A stretch of DNA of 64,000 nucleotides from Thamnaconus septentrionalis. Lineage: Eukaryota; Chordata; Actinopteri; Tetraodontiformes; Monacanthidae. Each line of letters begins with the position of its first letter. Within the stretch, counting starts at the first letter, position 1. The translations under genes and the position numbers were made by a program. Shown in pieces: positions 23,100 to 45,680 of the stretch. Where the stretch lies: positions 22,660,001-22,724,000 of the forward strand of contig CM020506.1 in the NCBI GenBank assembly GCA_009823395.1, in the 5' to 3' direction. Under the pieces are notes generated by a model, which was not told where the DNA came from, searched no databases, and worked only from the letters and a program-made list of their open reading frames with translations.

Positions 23100-24700
23100 G
23101 GTTCTGTCAGGTTCCATCGTCAGTAATTCTTAAAATGAACATGACTTCTAAGCTGGAACAAGCGTTTCGGAATGAGTCATTGCAAACAGCATGTGTGGAC
23201 AACATTAGGACCAGGATAGTCTCAGGTCAAATTCACACAGGCGTCAGTTGCAGTAGCTATCAACAGCCCCATCTCTGTTTAGTACAACACATGGCTTAAG
23301 CTACGGCAGGTAAACTTTGTAGTGATTTAAAGTAAATAATGTTTGTTCCATCATTTTTGCATTTCAGTAATGCACTTCACGAAGAAGAAAAAAACTAAAA
23401 GCAGGAGAAAAAAAACTACTTCTAGAATGTACAGAAGCTGTTAGAACTACAGCTCTGCTGAAAGTAGTTGACTGGGAAAGTAGAGCAGCAAGCTGGAGCT
23501 TGTCAGGCTGGTAGGGCGGCTCTAACAAAACCCTGTCTGCCTCTGGTTTTTATGTGTACTTTGGAAGTAATCAACAGGTTCTTAACAGGCGGTCTAACAC
23601 CAGTTAGTCAGGGTAAAGAAATTGCGGTCCATATGCTGGGGTCCAGACTGTGAGGAGCATTACAATAATCAGCAAAATAACAAAAATATGTTCCACTTGG
23701 GCTCCAGCAATTCACCGTTAATCCTTCTTTAAATGCAATCATCCTCGCCAAATCAGAAAACTCATGTACGACCCAGTTCTTGGAAGAGGAGCACTGTGCA
23801 TTCTGTTTTTGCTCTCTCTGATGGAAACAGCAACAGAAACAGGTCTGAAAAGTAGTGAAATATCCAGCAAACTAACTTACTGAAATGTGTCAATTTCAGT
23901 GCCAAGCTAGCTCCAACAGACTGACGCCAATCTGAAAAGGTTCAGCTGTCTATGGCAAAATGACTTTAGTCCAAATGTAAGCATTGAAAGGTCGTCAACG
24001 ATGGAGGAATGGAAGAGAGGCCAACGCAGAAGTGGCAAAGACCTGCATTCTAGTTGGCCAGCAGGGACCGCCAAAAATGGTTGCAAAAAGACTTCAAATG
24101 ACTGGCTGTCAGTCTTGATTTCATTCTTCATTCCTTTGTTCAGGTCGCCTTGAGCTTCGACAGCTGTGGTCGCTAATTCTCCTGGGGTACACATTCAACG
24201 AGCAAAAAATAAAGAAAATAAACGAAATTAAAGAAATAAATAGGCCCAGAAGTCCTTTTTGTTCAATGTGGTCTAAATTTGAGTAAAAATGGCCCTTAAA
24301 ATTGTGGGCGTGGCTACATTTTTGTAGCCAGGTGCAGACGGCCTACCATTCGGGTCAGTCATTCATGGGTGGCCATTGCTCCAGTCATTGCTCACCTCCA
24401 GTACCACCCACACATCCAAATGTGAAATACTTATCTCAATCCGTCTTTCGCAGTAAAGGCTTTTTTCCCCTCTCAAATATCAAACAATACTGCCCCAAAA
24501 CCTGGACATTTAATATAAGAATATTGATCAGATATCAAAGAAAATTTAATTTTTTGAAGTTGTTGTAAAATCTGAACGTCATTTACTGCGGAAACGCATA
24601 GATCTCTGGGTCCAGGGTTATAAAGGAACAATCTGTATACGTTTGCTAGTGAAGTCGAGACCGCACCTACCGAGACCAAGACAAACTAACGATGAATGAA
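23100..24700. other. Unassigned intergenic sequence
   Basis: No exon is recognised. The block at 23.45-24.2 kb reads on the minus strand like the body of a diverged transposon, but I cannot name it and see no inverted ends. Confidence 0.4.
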
Positions 24701-24989
24701 TGCTTTATTTCCGTTTAAGGAAAACATAATTAAAATCATGTTTTTACAAAATAATTTATCATAAGGCAACCAAAAAAAGGGATAGGCTGAAGCCCCAAGG
24801 CTTATTTTGGCCTATCCTGTACCATCACAGGATTAACTAAATAATTCATAATTAAACATCAGTACTAGTGCATCACTAGAAAAAACACACAATAGCTTAA
24901 ACTGAAGAATCAATTGCAATCAAATTTCATTGTAACCTTTGATCATTTTAAATTTGAAAGTCTTTTTGAAAACTAACATAGAATTACGC

Positions 24990-25620
24990 ATCTTTATTTC
25001 ATCGTTTAGTCCATTCCATAATTTTACACCCAAAACTGACACACATCTGTACTTGAGATTTGTTCTGACTTTGTGAGTTTCCTGAAATATCCTGAAATTT
25101 TAATATGTGTTGGTATCCAACTTCATTCAATATCCTAACAGCTCTTTCCTGCAGTTTAAATATTCGATCTAGGTTCGTTTTATATGCATTTTCCCAAATT
25201 TCAACACAATATGTCATATAAGGCAACACAAAAAAAGAAAAGAAAAGTACAGTAAATGAAGGCAGTTCTTATTCAGTAGGCCTCTTGTTCAAGAGGAAAG
25301 AATATAGAAATAGACTTGGATCATTTCTGTTGGACATGTTTTATGTGGCCCTGCGATGAACTGGCGACTTGTCCAGGGTGTCACCCTGCCTTCGCCCTAT
25401 GACAGCTGGGAGAGGCTCCAGCAGACCCCCATGACCCTGAGCTCGGGAATAAGCGGGTATGGAAGATGAATGAATGAATGATTTTTTATCTGAGGCTTCC
25501 AACAAACTTTTTCGTCTATTATTACTCCCAATAACTTGGTTTCATAAACTCTTTCAATTTCAACACTGTTTAAATTCAGTTTCACCTCAGTGTTAGTCCT
25601 CTCACCACCAAATAACATAC
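24990..25620 (-). mobile_element. Decayed LINE reverse-transcriptase C-terminal fragments
   Basis: Minus-strand fragments read 'VYETKLLGVIIDEKVCWKPQ' (about 25500-25560) and 'LPYMTYCVEIWENAY' with 'LDRIFKLQERAVRIL' (about 25120-25225). This is the familiar order at the end of fish non-LTR polymerases. The element is split by a reversed copy of repeat A (about 25340-25490) and has multiple stops. Confidence 0.7.
25340..25490 (-). repeat. Partial copy of repeat A in reverse orientation, inside a LINE remnant
   Basis: Contains 'ccctgcgatgaactggcgac', 'gggagaggctccagcagacc' and a terminal 'gaatgaatgaatga'. It is the reverse complement of the 5' part of the 9.57-kb copy and interrupts the reverse-transcriptase remnant. 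Confidence 0.7.
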
Positions 25621-25839
25621 ATTTAGTTTTCCTTTCATTTAGCGATAGCTAATTTAAAGCAAACCATTTGTTTAACTTTACCAATTCTATTTTAACAACT
25701 CCTTGATGTTCTCTCCAGAACAAAATAAATTAGCATAATCTGCAAACATAACATATTTTAATGAATTGCTTACGGTAAAAATATTGTTTATGTAAAGTAT
25801 AAATAACTTTGGTCCCAAAACTGAGCCTTGTGGAACTCC

Positions 25840-26375
25840 ACAGGCATTATCAAGACCTTGTCAAGACTAGAGAGCATTGAGATCCAGACAAGACCAAGAC
25901 TGTACATATCAAAGAAAAATACACAGCAAAACAACACAAATGATGACTGTCTTTTTTAAATTCAAGTTTGCTTTTTTTTTTTTTCAACATCAAGGGAACA
26001 GCAACATAGAACAGAACAGCAAGGTATCTTTCAATATTTATTTTTTTGCTGCTTTGCCAGCTATTTTGAACAACTAAAAAAAAAAAATGCTTCATAAAAT
26101 TAAAAAATAAACAAACTAGGAAAAAGGTGGTGTGTCACTCTGGGCGTCACCAACAGAGCGAAACAATGCTGCAGCTGGATTTTTTTTTTTTTTTCTTTCA
26201 TTATCTGTCATTGCAGTGTTGGCCTAGTCTTGACTGAGTCTTTTGATCAAAAATCCGTCCAGTCCAAGATCGAGACTTTATGGAGTAAAAACACCTCAGA
26301 TTCCAAATTGACACCAACACCCTTACATAGTGGTCTGGAGACCAGGACCAATCTTGAGTTCCTCCAACACTAACG
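25840..26375. repeat. Interspersed repeat D, copy 1
   Basis: Shares an ordered set of blocks with about 36255-36790: 'gagagcat', 'gagatccagacaagacc', 'ctgctttgccagct', 'cactctgggcgtca', 'gcagctggatt' and 'cactg/attgcagtgttggc'. Both copies begin and end in 'agacc/aagacc'-rich text typical of a fish DNA-transposon-derived repeat. No ORF. Confidence 0.65.
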
Positions 26376-27171
26376 TTTGCAGTAAGTGTATCAGTCAATG
26401 TAATACTTTATTCAACTGGTGTGCTGGTATCAACTACTGCACTCGCTCAGGATGTCGAATGCAGCGACTTCAAGCAAACCTCGAGGTCCTGGTGTTGCCT
26501 GGTCGTCCGGCCTCCTCTGCCTGTGTGGGTTGTGGGTCCAGTGAAGGGTTAATGTGCAGGTTGGCTTGAAAATAATGCCCTCTTGCTGGTGGAGGCCAGG
26601 AGAAGACTGGCTGTGGCCCAGGGCCTGGCCCTCCCAGTCCTCGCTCAAACTCCCAGATCTCTTCAGCATACTTCTTATATTAAAAGAAAACAAGTTACAC
26701 AAATGAGACAGATGGTTCTTGTTTGTGATGACAGTTGCAATTCTTTCTCCTCCTCCTGCCCCTGCCACCCCCCGCCCCCTCCCTCCTGTGCCTTCTCGGC
26801 TTTGCCTCGGTGTCTCCACTGCGTTCTGCAGTGTTGTGTAATGGGAACAGCAGGGGCCCAAAAATGTCGTCCTCTCTGCCACCATGGATGACCATGGGCC
26901 TCCACGACTTAATGTAAACATAAATTGGTGCCATGCAATGCTTCTTTATTTTGTTTTGTTTATTCGTCTATTGTTGTTGTTTTGTTTTTTTTTTTTTTTT
27001 CCCTTACTCTTGTGGTGCCAGTCAAATGGTGGACACACTGCCACGGGGAAAACTTACCGAGGAATAAAATATGGGGGTTGGTGGCTGATGACTGAGGTGT
27101 AATGAGCGGGGTGACCTGCATGTTATTGTCTACATTCCCCAAATTACACACTGAGCTCCGTGGGACGACAG

Positions 27172-27174
27172 ACC

Positions 27175-27210
<36 letters not shown>
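27172..27210 (+). repeat. GACA tetranucleotide array
   Basis: About nine GACA units. Confidence 0.9.
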
Positions 27211-27213
<3 letters not shown>

Positions 27214-27497
27214 ATCTGAACAATCAGCTACAGACAGAAATAAAACTGTAGCCTTCATTAGAATGGAGTAGAATGGAATGCCTTTGGCGAAATTTGCATG
27301 ATATACAGTGCAAGCACTTAAGGTCACTGCAAACACTTAATTAAAAGGACATAAAGAAGCACTTGATTAAAAAGAAATAAAGAAGTAAAAAAATAAAATA
27401 TTATAAAGTAAGAAAGAATAACAAATATTTACATCTGTATGGACGGTTGGATTATTTGCAAGTAATTTATATAAGAATGAAGATTCAAGACCCGGAT

Positions 27498-27650
27498 CAT
27501 CCATCCATCCATCCATCCATCCATCCATCCATCCAGCTAACATCTCCTGCTTATGTGGGATTCCAGTGTGAGCAGGGCTAAGCTGGGTTCTCTCCAGACA
27601 CTTTGAAGCTCCTCCTGAGGGCCTCCTTTTGCATTTTGCAGCCAGATGGG
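27498..27650. repeat. ATCC array followed by a LINE-like remnant
   Basis: Nine ATCC units (about 27499-27534) lead into 'ctccagacactttgaagctc' and 'ctcctgagggcctcc', which resemble an RTE/Rex3-type LINE 3' end read in reverse. The similarity is judged by eye only. Confidence 0.4.
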
Positions 27651-28029
27651 ACGAGCTATATTTGAACTACCCGTTTCAAGTTTGGATCTTATATTCTGAG
27701 TCAGCCGTCGGACATTTGTTCTTTTTTTCTTTTCTTTTTTTTTTGGCTTTTTAAGAGACGTCCTAGAAGAAACAAAACCATGGCATGCCAAAGCAACCCT
27801 TTGATTTGTTCTCATGCTAAAACATTCCACCCTGTGTATGTCTGAACTCCTGCCTGGTCTGAAGGAGAATCCATCATCTGTCACTGCTCGCAGTGTGTGG
27901 CTTCGGTGAGATGTTGAGCTCGCTGTGATTCTATGTTTTTACAAAAAGCCACCTTGTACCACATGACAAAAAAAACTATATATATATTTAAAAAAAAAAA
28001 AAAGCGGCATCAATGAACTTCAAATCAGA

Positions 28030-30065
28030 CAATAACTTTCATGATGGTGATGATGATAATAATAATCACTATTGTTGTTGTTGCTATCAGAATGTCATCC
28101 ATGACACCTGTGGCTCCATTAATTCCTTCTAGCATCTGGTCCATGATGCGCTGGAATATTTCAGGTGCACACTTGGTCCCGAAGGGCAGTCTCAGCCATC
28201 TGAACCTCCTTATCGGAGTGTTAAAAGTTGGAAGGATGGATGATGCTTCATCCAGCTCTATCTGGAGGAACCCAGACTTAGCATCCAAGACGGAGAATAC
28301 TGCTGCACGGGTATGGTTGAAATCACTTCTTCTGTGGTGCACATTGGGTAATGTTCCCCTTTTTGATTGCTTTGTTGAAGTCACTCGGGTCACTGCAGAT
28401 TCTTATCTTGTCCTTACGCTTGACAACTACCATAGAGCTGACCCACTCTGCGGGCTGGTCCACCTTTGTGATATATCCATCTCTCACCATCTCAGCCACT
28501 CTTGTACTTTTTCTCTGAGTGCTGCGGGTTGCCGGCGTCCTGGATGCACGACACCCTTTGTGTCTGGATCAATCTTAGTCGTGTATTTGCCAGGTACCGG
28601 TGTTAGCTCTGCAAAATCACTCAGGCCCACTGGTGCATTTTGTTTTCAGTGCGACAACGTTAGCAGCGCCCACCTTCATCATTTTGACACCATCCTGCAG
28701 CGAGTCCAGTCGTATAACCAAGCCCAAAGCCTCCATCACAGAGCACTTCTCCTGAGTAACGTCCATTATCCCCAACTCTGCCTTCAACCTCACGGTCCTT
28801 GTGTTTGAGTGGAACATCAACTGCAGCAACCGGTCTCAGCCTGTGGTTCGAATAGGAGCGCAGTATTCTGTTGGAGTGTTTAAGCTCCCACAGGTGTTTT
28901 AGCAGCTAACTGTCTAAAGTCAGTGTGTTGCACTTTGCACCCATATCAATTCCAAACTGCATCTCCTGAGACAGAACACAAATGCTCACCACCCACTTGT
29001 GATCTGCCACTATGACTACTGGATGGAGTTGCCACCCGTCCCGTTTTTCCCAGAATTGTTCTCTTTTTTTCACCACCTGTCCCGGGAAAAAAAGAAAATC
29101 TCTCCCGGGACACAATTTGTCCCGTTTTTTAGGGAAAATGACAAAACCTCATTTGATTTCCGTCTGTGGTCTAGATAGGGTTGCCAACCCTCAGTAAACT
29201 ACGCTATTGTCCCATATTTGGCAACTAAAAAACCTGTCCCTTAATGAACTGATACAGGACGCATTTCACTTTCTATTTCGGCCACGCCTCCGCCTCTGCC
29301 CCCCCCGTCGTCGACAGACTTGAGAGATCTCCACCGCCCCGCCGAGATGTCCCAGATTTGAAACTCTAGGAGGTGGCAACCCTACTACTGGAGCCTCCTC
29401 CTGCGTCAGGTTAACGCTCAGCATGTCGTCATCTGCTGGGTCTTCTTCCAGCGACTCCGCTCGTGCCACGGCTGCGACACACTGCTGCCCAGTGGTTTGA
29501 TCTATGACAGTATGAAGATGTGGAGCCATGAACATGTGGAGGCCTGTGCTGGACGCTTCCCCTGGTTCCACGGATGCTGGGGGTGCTTTTCACAGTTTGG
29601 GCATTCAGATTGGTTTTCTGCTGTCTGTCGCTGCCCACTGTACCTTGACTGTGTACAGCTCTGTGAAGTTTTACTGCATTATTGTGGGCTTTAACCTGGC
29701 AGACACAGTTGGCACTTGAGAATCTTCCTCTCTGACAATCATCAGTTATTTTTGTGGCATCTCAAACGACTGGGGAATCTCTATCGCTTTAGCCAAATCA
29801 GGTCCTCGCCTTCATCTAACAGTCTTTCCTGGACTGGTGCCTGTCTAACTCCAGCTATTATTGCGTCAATTAGCATGCCGTCTGAGTCTGCATACTGACA
29901 GTCCATCAGTAGTAGCTTCAGATCCTTCACAAAGGTATCAAAACCCTCGGTAGCGCCTTGCTTCCTTTGCTTGAAACGATGTCTTGCTATCCTTTATTCT
30001 TTCTTGGCCGTATGCAATCGGCAAACTTCTCCTGTCTCTCATCTTCGTTGGCCCAGTTTTTAACG
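28030..30065 (-). mobile_element. Degenerate Ty3/Gypsy-type LTR retrotransposon internal region (gag to RT)
   Basis: Read on the minus strand from high to low coordinates, a gag-like segment (about 29.75-30.05 kb) is followed by a protease/linker-like segment (about 28.6-28.85 kb). The start of a reverse transcriptase follows (28.06-28.32 kb), with the recognisable 'SVLDAKSGFLQI', 'LPFGTKCAPEIFQ' and 'VMDDILI' (YxDD-box) motifs. Frames are broken by stops and shifts, the RT is cut just after its catalytic box at an AAT/GAT-rich stretch, and RNase H and integrase are absent. A hAT-type element is inserted at 29024-29384. I saw no LTRs. It is a dead remnant. Confidence 0.75.
29024..29384. mobile_element. 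hAT-type non-autonomous transposon with perfect 8-bp target duplication
   Basis: The element is flanked on both sides by 'ctactgga' (29016-29023 and 29385-29392). Its ends are 'tggagttgccaccc' and the near reverse complement 'ggtggcaaccctа'-type right end ('gaggtggcaaccct' then a). An internal 'tagggttgccaaccct' near 29175 repeats the terminal motif. An 8-bp duplication and short inverted ends are the hAT signature. It is 361 bp long and has no transposase. Confidence 0.85.
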
Positions 30066-30459
30066 TTCTGTAGATTTCTCTGCCTTGTTCCCCGATCCAC
30101 GTTCCAAGCCAGCCCGCACCATGTTTACCTTCCAGCTCAGCGAGGGGAGCGGCGAAGATGAAACCAACATGGCTGCGGAAGAACCTCTCAAACTCTTGGT
30201 TACAGATCAGCAGCGTCCCAGTCGACCTCGGGGTGTTTGAACGCTGCAGAAGCCGTTGTCGCGTGGTTTATTCTTTCCGCGCGACTGACGCCATGTCATG
30301 TACGCGCAACGTGGGAAATGACGGAGAGCAACAAGCATGCCACTTCAGATGTGTGTGTTCAGGTAAGTGCAAAACTTCAAACCACGGCAAGCACAGAGGG
30401 ACAGAAATAGGCGAATGCTACAGGAGCCCAAACGTAACAAAAGTGAAACATTCACAATA

Positions 30460-30665
30460 CACTACATTGTTATATTGTGCTTTTCTAGAGCGGCACTCAC
30501 ACACTTCATCCACACTGGGGCCAAAAGGCCCCTATGGCCACCACCGAGCACTCTCACAAGGCATTGTGGGTATCTTGCCCAGGGACAAAGCAGCTGGGAC
30601 GGAGTGGGTTTCAAACCACCGACCCTCTGCTTATTGAATGACCTGCCCTACCTCCTGGACCACTG
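30460..30665 (+). repeat. Fish interspersed repeat C, copy 2
   Basis: Reads 'tgtgcttttctagagcggc', 'tcacacacttcatccacac', 'tcttgcccagggacaaagca', 'gtttcaaaccaccgaccctc' and 'cctacctcctggaccactgc'. It has the same organisation as the copy at 20.44 kb. Confidence 0.55.
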
Positions 30666-30699
30666 CCGGCCACGTCATGTGCAAACACGTACGTTGAAA

Positions 30700-35200
<4,501 letters not shown>

Positions 35201-35229
35201 TGCATTTTTTTTTTTTTTTTTTTTTTTTT

Positions 35230-35235
35230 TTTATT
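35230..35235 (-). terminator. Candidate polyadenylation signal for the cdc42 CVLL form
   Basis: AATAAA on the minus strand, about 235 nt past the CVLL stop codon. It abuts a run of about 25 A on that strand, so it could also be a chance product of the homopolymer. Confidence 0.35.
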
Positions 35236-35470
35236 GACAAATGATCTGAAACTTGGCGGCGCTACTTCCATTCTCATCTATCGCCTCCAAAAAGGTGAAC
35301 GCTGTCTGTCAATCACAGGGAGGGGGATGTGACTCTGTGTGTATGTGACTCTGTATGTGTGTGTGTGTGTGTGTGTGTGCTTGTGTTTGTGTGGTCAAGA
35401 TGTGTGCGTGTCAGTGTAAAAGTGTGTGAGCTCTGGAGGTGGAGGGGGGGGGGAGGAAAGAAGGAGCTTC

Positions 35471-41146
<5,676 letters not shown>

Positions 41147-41606
41147 CTGCAAGAGAAACAGAAAAACACACGTGTGGCCCATCAATAACAGTAGCACACT
41201 TGGCTGGAACTATTACTATGATAAGTGATACATTTACTAGGTTTTTTTTTTTTTTATTACTATTTTATGGAGATTATTTTCACATATATCCAAGGGACAT
41301 TTTACTGAAGATGTTCTGAACTGCCTCTTTCCAAAGAGTGTTCACTTTTGTTTTGTTTTTTTGTCATCCGATTGAAAAACGAATCTAAAAATGATCAACT
41401 TAGTTAAAGCCATCATTTATTGTTTATTATTTACTAAGTCCATACAAATCTACTTTTCTATGAAAGCAAACTGTAAAGGTTAGCACAGAGTCGTCTTCTC
41501 CAGCGTATGTGGCGACGTCACACACACACGGCAGCGTCGCTGTTCCCCTTCCTTCCCCCAGAACTCGCAGTATTGTTCTAGAGCCCAGCACTGCGGAGCT
41601 CTGCGC

Positions 41607-41643
<37 letters not shown>

Positions 41644-41899
41644 GGGGGGGTGTCATTGAGGAACAGGAGGGACAAAACTGCACCCGCCGATTGTTACACC
41701 GCAAACATTTAAACAAAAGACGCAAACACGGGTGTAGGTACATCCAGCACGACGGAATACCAGCTTATAGAGAGACGACATTCTAACGTTGTGTGGCTTC
41801 ACGATCATCTGATGAGACGACTAGTCTCATGTATCACGGTAGTACATTTAAACAAGCCCCCATTGAAATTTATACATATAGAAATTTCTCTTGTCTCTG

Positions 41900-42500
41900 G
41901 CGTTTTGGCAGGACAATCTGGCTGCGTTCAGATCAGATTCCTTCTCAAATCCAATTTTTAGGGCTGACTGTCTACACTGTTTTTAGCAAGTGTCCGAATG
42001 GGATCTGGGTCTGTTCAGATTGGGCCACATTATTGACCGATCTGACAGGTTGGGGGGGAGGCGTGGTCCAGCGTGTGTGGTGTGTGACGTCATATGATTG
42101 CGACAGCAGCACTGGTTGTGATCCCTGCCCTGGAGCTTGGCTGGAGTGGAGCTACTGTGGAGCCAATGAGTTTCCTCCTCTGTCCAGGAGGAAGCTGCCG
42201 CTTCCTACTTCTTCTGCCTGCCCCATTACGTTACAGCTCTGGCGCATTGGGTCTTGCGTGGCGTAGAGTGACGTCACGGACAGTCAAAACCAATCAGTGT
42301 GTTTGGAGCTGTTCACACTGAGACGCATCTGTCCAAATGCCATTTGAAACTACCTCCCGAAGGTGCTTTCAATCCGTTTAGCAAAAATTGGATTTCATGT
42401 GATGTGTGACCGGTCAGACTACAAAAGAGCCATCCGGTTTCAATCTGGATGGGCTGAAAATCTGATTTTGGCCGGCAGTCTGAACGAGGCTTTTGAAGCA
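41900..42500. mobile_element. MITE-like element in cdc42 intron 1
   Basis: Starts near 'ctgcgttcagatcagattcc' and ends near 'gccggcagtctgaacgaggc', which are imperfect inverted ends. The interior has repeated 'ccaattttta'/'ggatttcatgtgatgtgtga' segments of the kind seen in fish DNA-transposon MITEs. No ORF is supported and exact ends are uncertain. Confidence 0.4.
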
Positions 42501-44802
42501 CAGATATGATTGCATTGATTCTCATTTAAAAGAATAAACCAACGCAAATAACCGCACTAGAAGTGCTGGAACTTAAAAGACACAGCATTGACCAAAACCC
42601 GTCTTCAATAAGAAAAAAAAAAAAGCAGGTCATTCACAGGCATTTGAAATCCACCCCTCACGCTTATAAGTCAGCAGCCTCGCTGGTGAAAGACAAGGTC
42701 TGAAAAATTGTTATTTTTGCCGGCGAGCCTTTTCTCTCCCCGTGTGAAAACGCCACAGCGCTAAGCCGGTAAAATCTGGATTCATTCTGTTTTACATTCC
42801 AAAATCTGATTATTCTGTTGAAAACGGGCCTCAATGGGACTGAATGAGTTAAACAATGTGATGAAAACACTTAAACAGTTCCCTCATTTTCTGCTTTGCC
42901 GAGCCTCCAGCAGTAGTTTTTTGGTCGGAATTTGCAGGCATTATAGTGAAAACAAGGCTTCGGTGAGTGGTTCTGGAATTGAATTCCTTTTTTTTTTTTT
43001 TTTTTTTTTAATGGCACGATTGTTACTGTTGTATTAGTAACTGAGTAACTGGAACATTTTTATGCACCAATAAGAATTCAGATTTATATAAAGGCAGATC
43101 CCTTCAAAAGGAGGCGGCATTAACACACCACCGTTTTGTTATTATTCCTGACATCACCCGCAGCTCATACAGGGAAGACTTAATATCAAATGGAACAAAT
43201 AGAACTGATGTTAATGCTACACCTTTGTGGTACAAGTCAAGATCAGAGTGAAAAGGTATCTTGGATTTATTTAGGTTAAAACTACTTGAGGTTAATGCCT
43301 CTCGTGCTATAATTGTTCACTGTAAATTTGGGTGCCAGCGTCTGAAAATCAGTAAGAGGCACACTATATTCAAAAGCAGCAATAAGAGTTTATGCTCAAC
43401 ATAGATCCCCGCACTGTTGCAACCTGATCAATAATAACAAATAAATAAAAAACAATCCATGTCCCATCACATCATGCAGGGAGGAATTCATCAAGCGTGG
43501 CTTGTTATGTACCGTTTAAAAAAAAAGAAAAGAAAAATCTAGAACACATTGAAAATGATTCTGAAAACAATTGTGAAACCCTGAACTAAACACTGCAGTA
43601 AGCTGATTGCCACGGGGAGCAGAGGGTGGCTGGCTACGGTTGCAATAATGCTGCCAGACTTAATCCACGCATTTGTGTTTGTAGGCCAGTGAGCATGAGG
43701 ACAACCGAGGCCGTGTTGTGTTCATCTGAAATAGCTGCGAGCCACAAGCAACGTACCGAATGAACTCCTTATACTTGGCAAAACTACAATTTAAATGAAT
43801 AAATATTTTTGAACGCACCCACAAAGCGTTGAGACTTGACACGACAGACAACTAGGAAGGATTCGGTCACGTCCGCAGTTGGTTCTTACAACTTCCGTGT
43901 AAAATTATTCCAAGAACCGATGCTCATATAGCCTTCACTGTCTGGAATTTCGTACCGATAGAAAATAAAAAGGGGAGATACTTAGACCTTAATCCCAGAT
44001 GAGGAATTCGGGTGCATATGGCTTCAAGCCATTTTATAGCTTCACAATAAGATGTGTGTGCAATGTAAATGTAAGGACGGCGGTGGCCTACACCACTCGT
44101 AACAATTCTCAAACTTTTTATTTATTTATTTATTCTAATCACAAAACACTCAAAAAAAGAAAAACACACGACCGTCTGTTAACTCAGGATGCGGTATGCT
44201 GGGTAGTCGAGTCGGTCAAAAACTCGGCCTGTATCTGGCCTCATTTCCTGCTAGCAGGAGGGGTTTACACTGTCGATATATTCACAATTTCGACTGTTGT
44301 GTTAGCATGAACTGCCCAACGACTGTTACGAAAATAACTCACTTCGTTTTCCCACGAAACTAAACAAATAAAAAATAAAAACAAAAGACATTTAAACATC
44401 ACTACACTGGAAAACCATCTTTTGGTTAGCGAATTACTGGTGAATCGTCGAATCCTACTGGCTTTCCGTTGCTGCGACGAAGTACAGCTTTGACCTCTGG
44501 TAAAAACCACATCTTACGTCTTTTATGCAATGGATAACTCAAGTCTGAACGTTAAAAATTTCCCAGTCAGTCAGTGAATAGTCCGTCAACTTGGATTTGC
44601 AGACTGCTAATATCCCCAGTATGCTAGCATGCTATGCTTTTTAGCTAAGTGATTTCTAACTTCAGCGGAAGCTGTTGTGAACACGTATTGGATAATTCGG
44701 ACCAAAATCGCCACAGACCAACGTTGATGATTAAATTACTGATGTCATCACGACAATCGAAAATGTCAATTTAAAATAATGTAAAAGTGTCATTTTCCGT
44801 AC

Positions 44803-44930
44803 CTTATTCCTGTCTTTACGCCGGGCGTTGGCAGCTCCGCACTAGGGGCTTCCCAGTCAACACATCAGGGACACGTTGCGTGAATACTGGGCTACTACGT
44901 AATTACGTCGATGTCCGGTCTAAATCAGGT
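44803..44930 (-). other. cdc42: cdc42 non-coding first exon and probable promoter side
   Basis: The minus strand ends in 'ggaataag' followed by donor 'gtacgg' at 44802. The preceding roughly 100 nt are relatively GC-rich and CpG-containing ('gccaacgcccggcg', 'gacatcgacgtaattacg'), as expected for a housekeeping first exon. The transcription start is not visible, so the upper bound is approximate. The CDS begins 3.7 kb downstream, after one intron. Confidence 0.5.
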
Positions 44931-45480
44931 TACTTCAAGATCGAAATTTAAACCAAGTCTGCAATTTCAAGACTTTTATCATTATTATCATTATTATCGT
45001 TGTTTTTGAATTACTTTCAACTAAAAGATCTTAGTCTGCAAAGGACTGATGGACAATTCGGCAGAACACTTAAAAGTAACACGCTTTCGTGGTTTTACCA
45101 AGAAATCTGCACCAAGAACAGCCGTAACAAGTTGTTAATTTAACAGTACAGTTACTTGATTTGAATCGGACCATAAAGTTTTCGTTTCGTTTCCTTAGGT
45201 CTTATCTGTTTTACACCAGAAATTGGTTTAAAATCTATTAAATCGGATTAAAATGTATAATTTTCAGTCTATAACGTACAAATAAAAATGCAAAAAAAAA
45301 AAAGGGGGGGGCTGCATAACAATCACAAGTACGCCACAATTATACTAAGTAACCTAACTAAATAAAGGTGGCGAGCATGGCCTATAATCAATATCGCCAC
45401 TAGATGGCACTGCAGCCCGGTGACCTATATTCGACCGCTTAAGTATTTCAAATTTAGTTCGAATGAAACAGGTTTAAGAA
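44931..45480. other. Short intergenic space between snrpe and cdc42
   Basis: About 0.55 kb separates the snrpe poly(A) signal from the first exon of cdc42. Both genes are on the minus strand, so the cdc42 promoter must lie here. A poly-A/poly-G run sits near 45292-45311. Confidence 0.5.
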
Positions 45481-45485
45481 AAAGC

Positions 45486-45491
45486 TTTATT
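45486..45491 (-). terminator. snrpe: snrpe polyadenylation signal
   Basis: AATAAA on the minus strand, about 135 nt beyond the snrpe stop codon. This is the usual distance for a short housekeeping 3' UTR. Confidence 0.75.
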
Positions 45492-45624
45492 TTCAAAATG
45501 GAGAATGTAAAAGAACAGAACGATTTCATATTCACGTTATAAACAAAAACTCCCACCCCCCAAGAAAAAAAACAAAAACAAAGAAGAGAACAAAGAATGG
45601 AACTGTGAGGTTCTCTCCATCACT

Positions 45625-45680
45625 CTAGGTCGAGACGCTCTGCAGCAAGGTGATGTTGTCTCCCTTCAACATGACCCTCC
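45625..45680 (-). CDS. snrpe: snrpe exon 5
   Basis: Acceptor 'ctctcacag'. It encodes the Sm2 motif '[17 protein letters not shown]' and stop TAG at 45627-45625. Confidence 0.95.

Noticed and set aside
22809..23117. 102-residue minus-strand frame of Ser/Ile/Tyr/Leu repeats
   Set aside because: It is the translation of the GATA array and has no gene structure.
24999..25618. Minus-strand frames as host genes
   Set aside because: They are LINE polymerase remnants with frame breaks and an inserted repeat.
27172..27535. Regular short repeats resembling a CRISPR-like array
   Set aside because: These are GACA and ATCC microsatellites without spacers, in a eukaryotic genome.
28041..28808. 255-residue plus-strand frame
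   Set aside because: It lies antisense to a decayed Gypsy reverse transcriptase that is recognisable on the minus strand.
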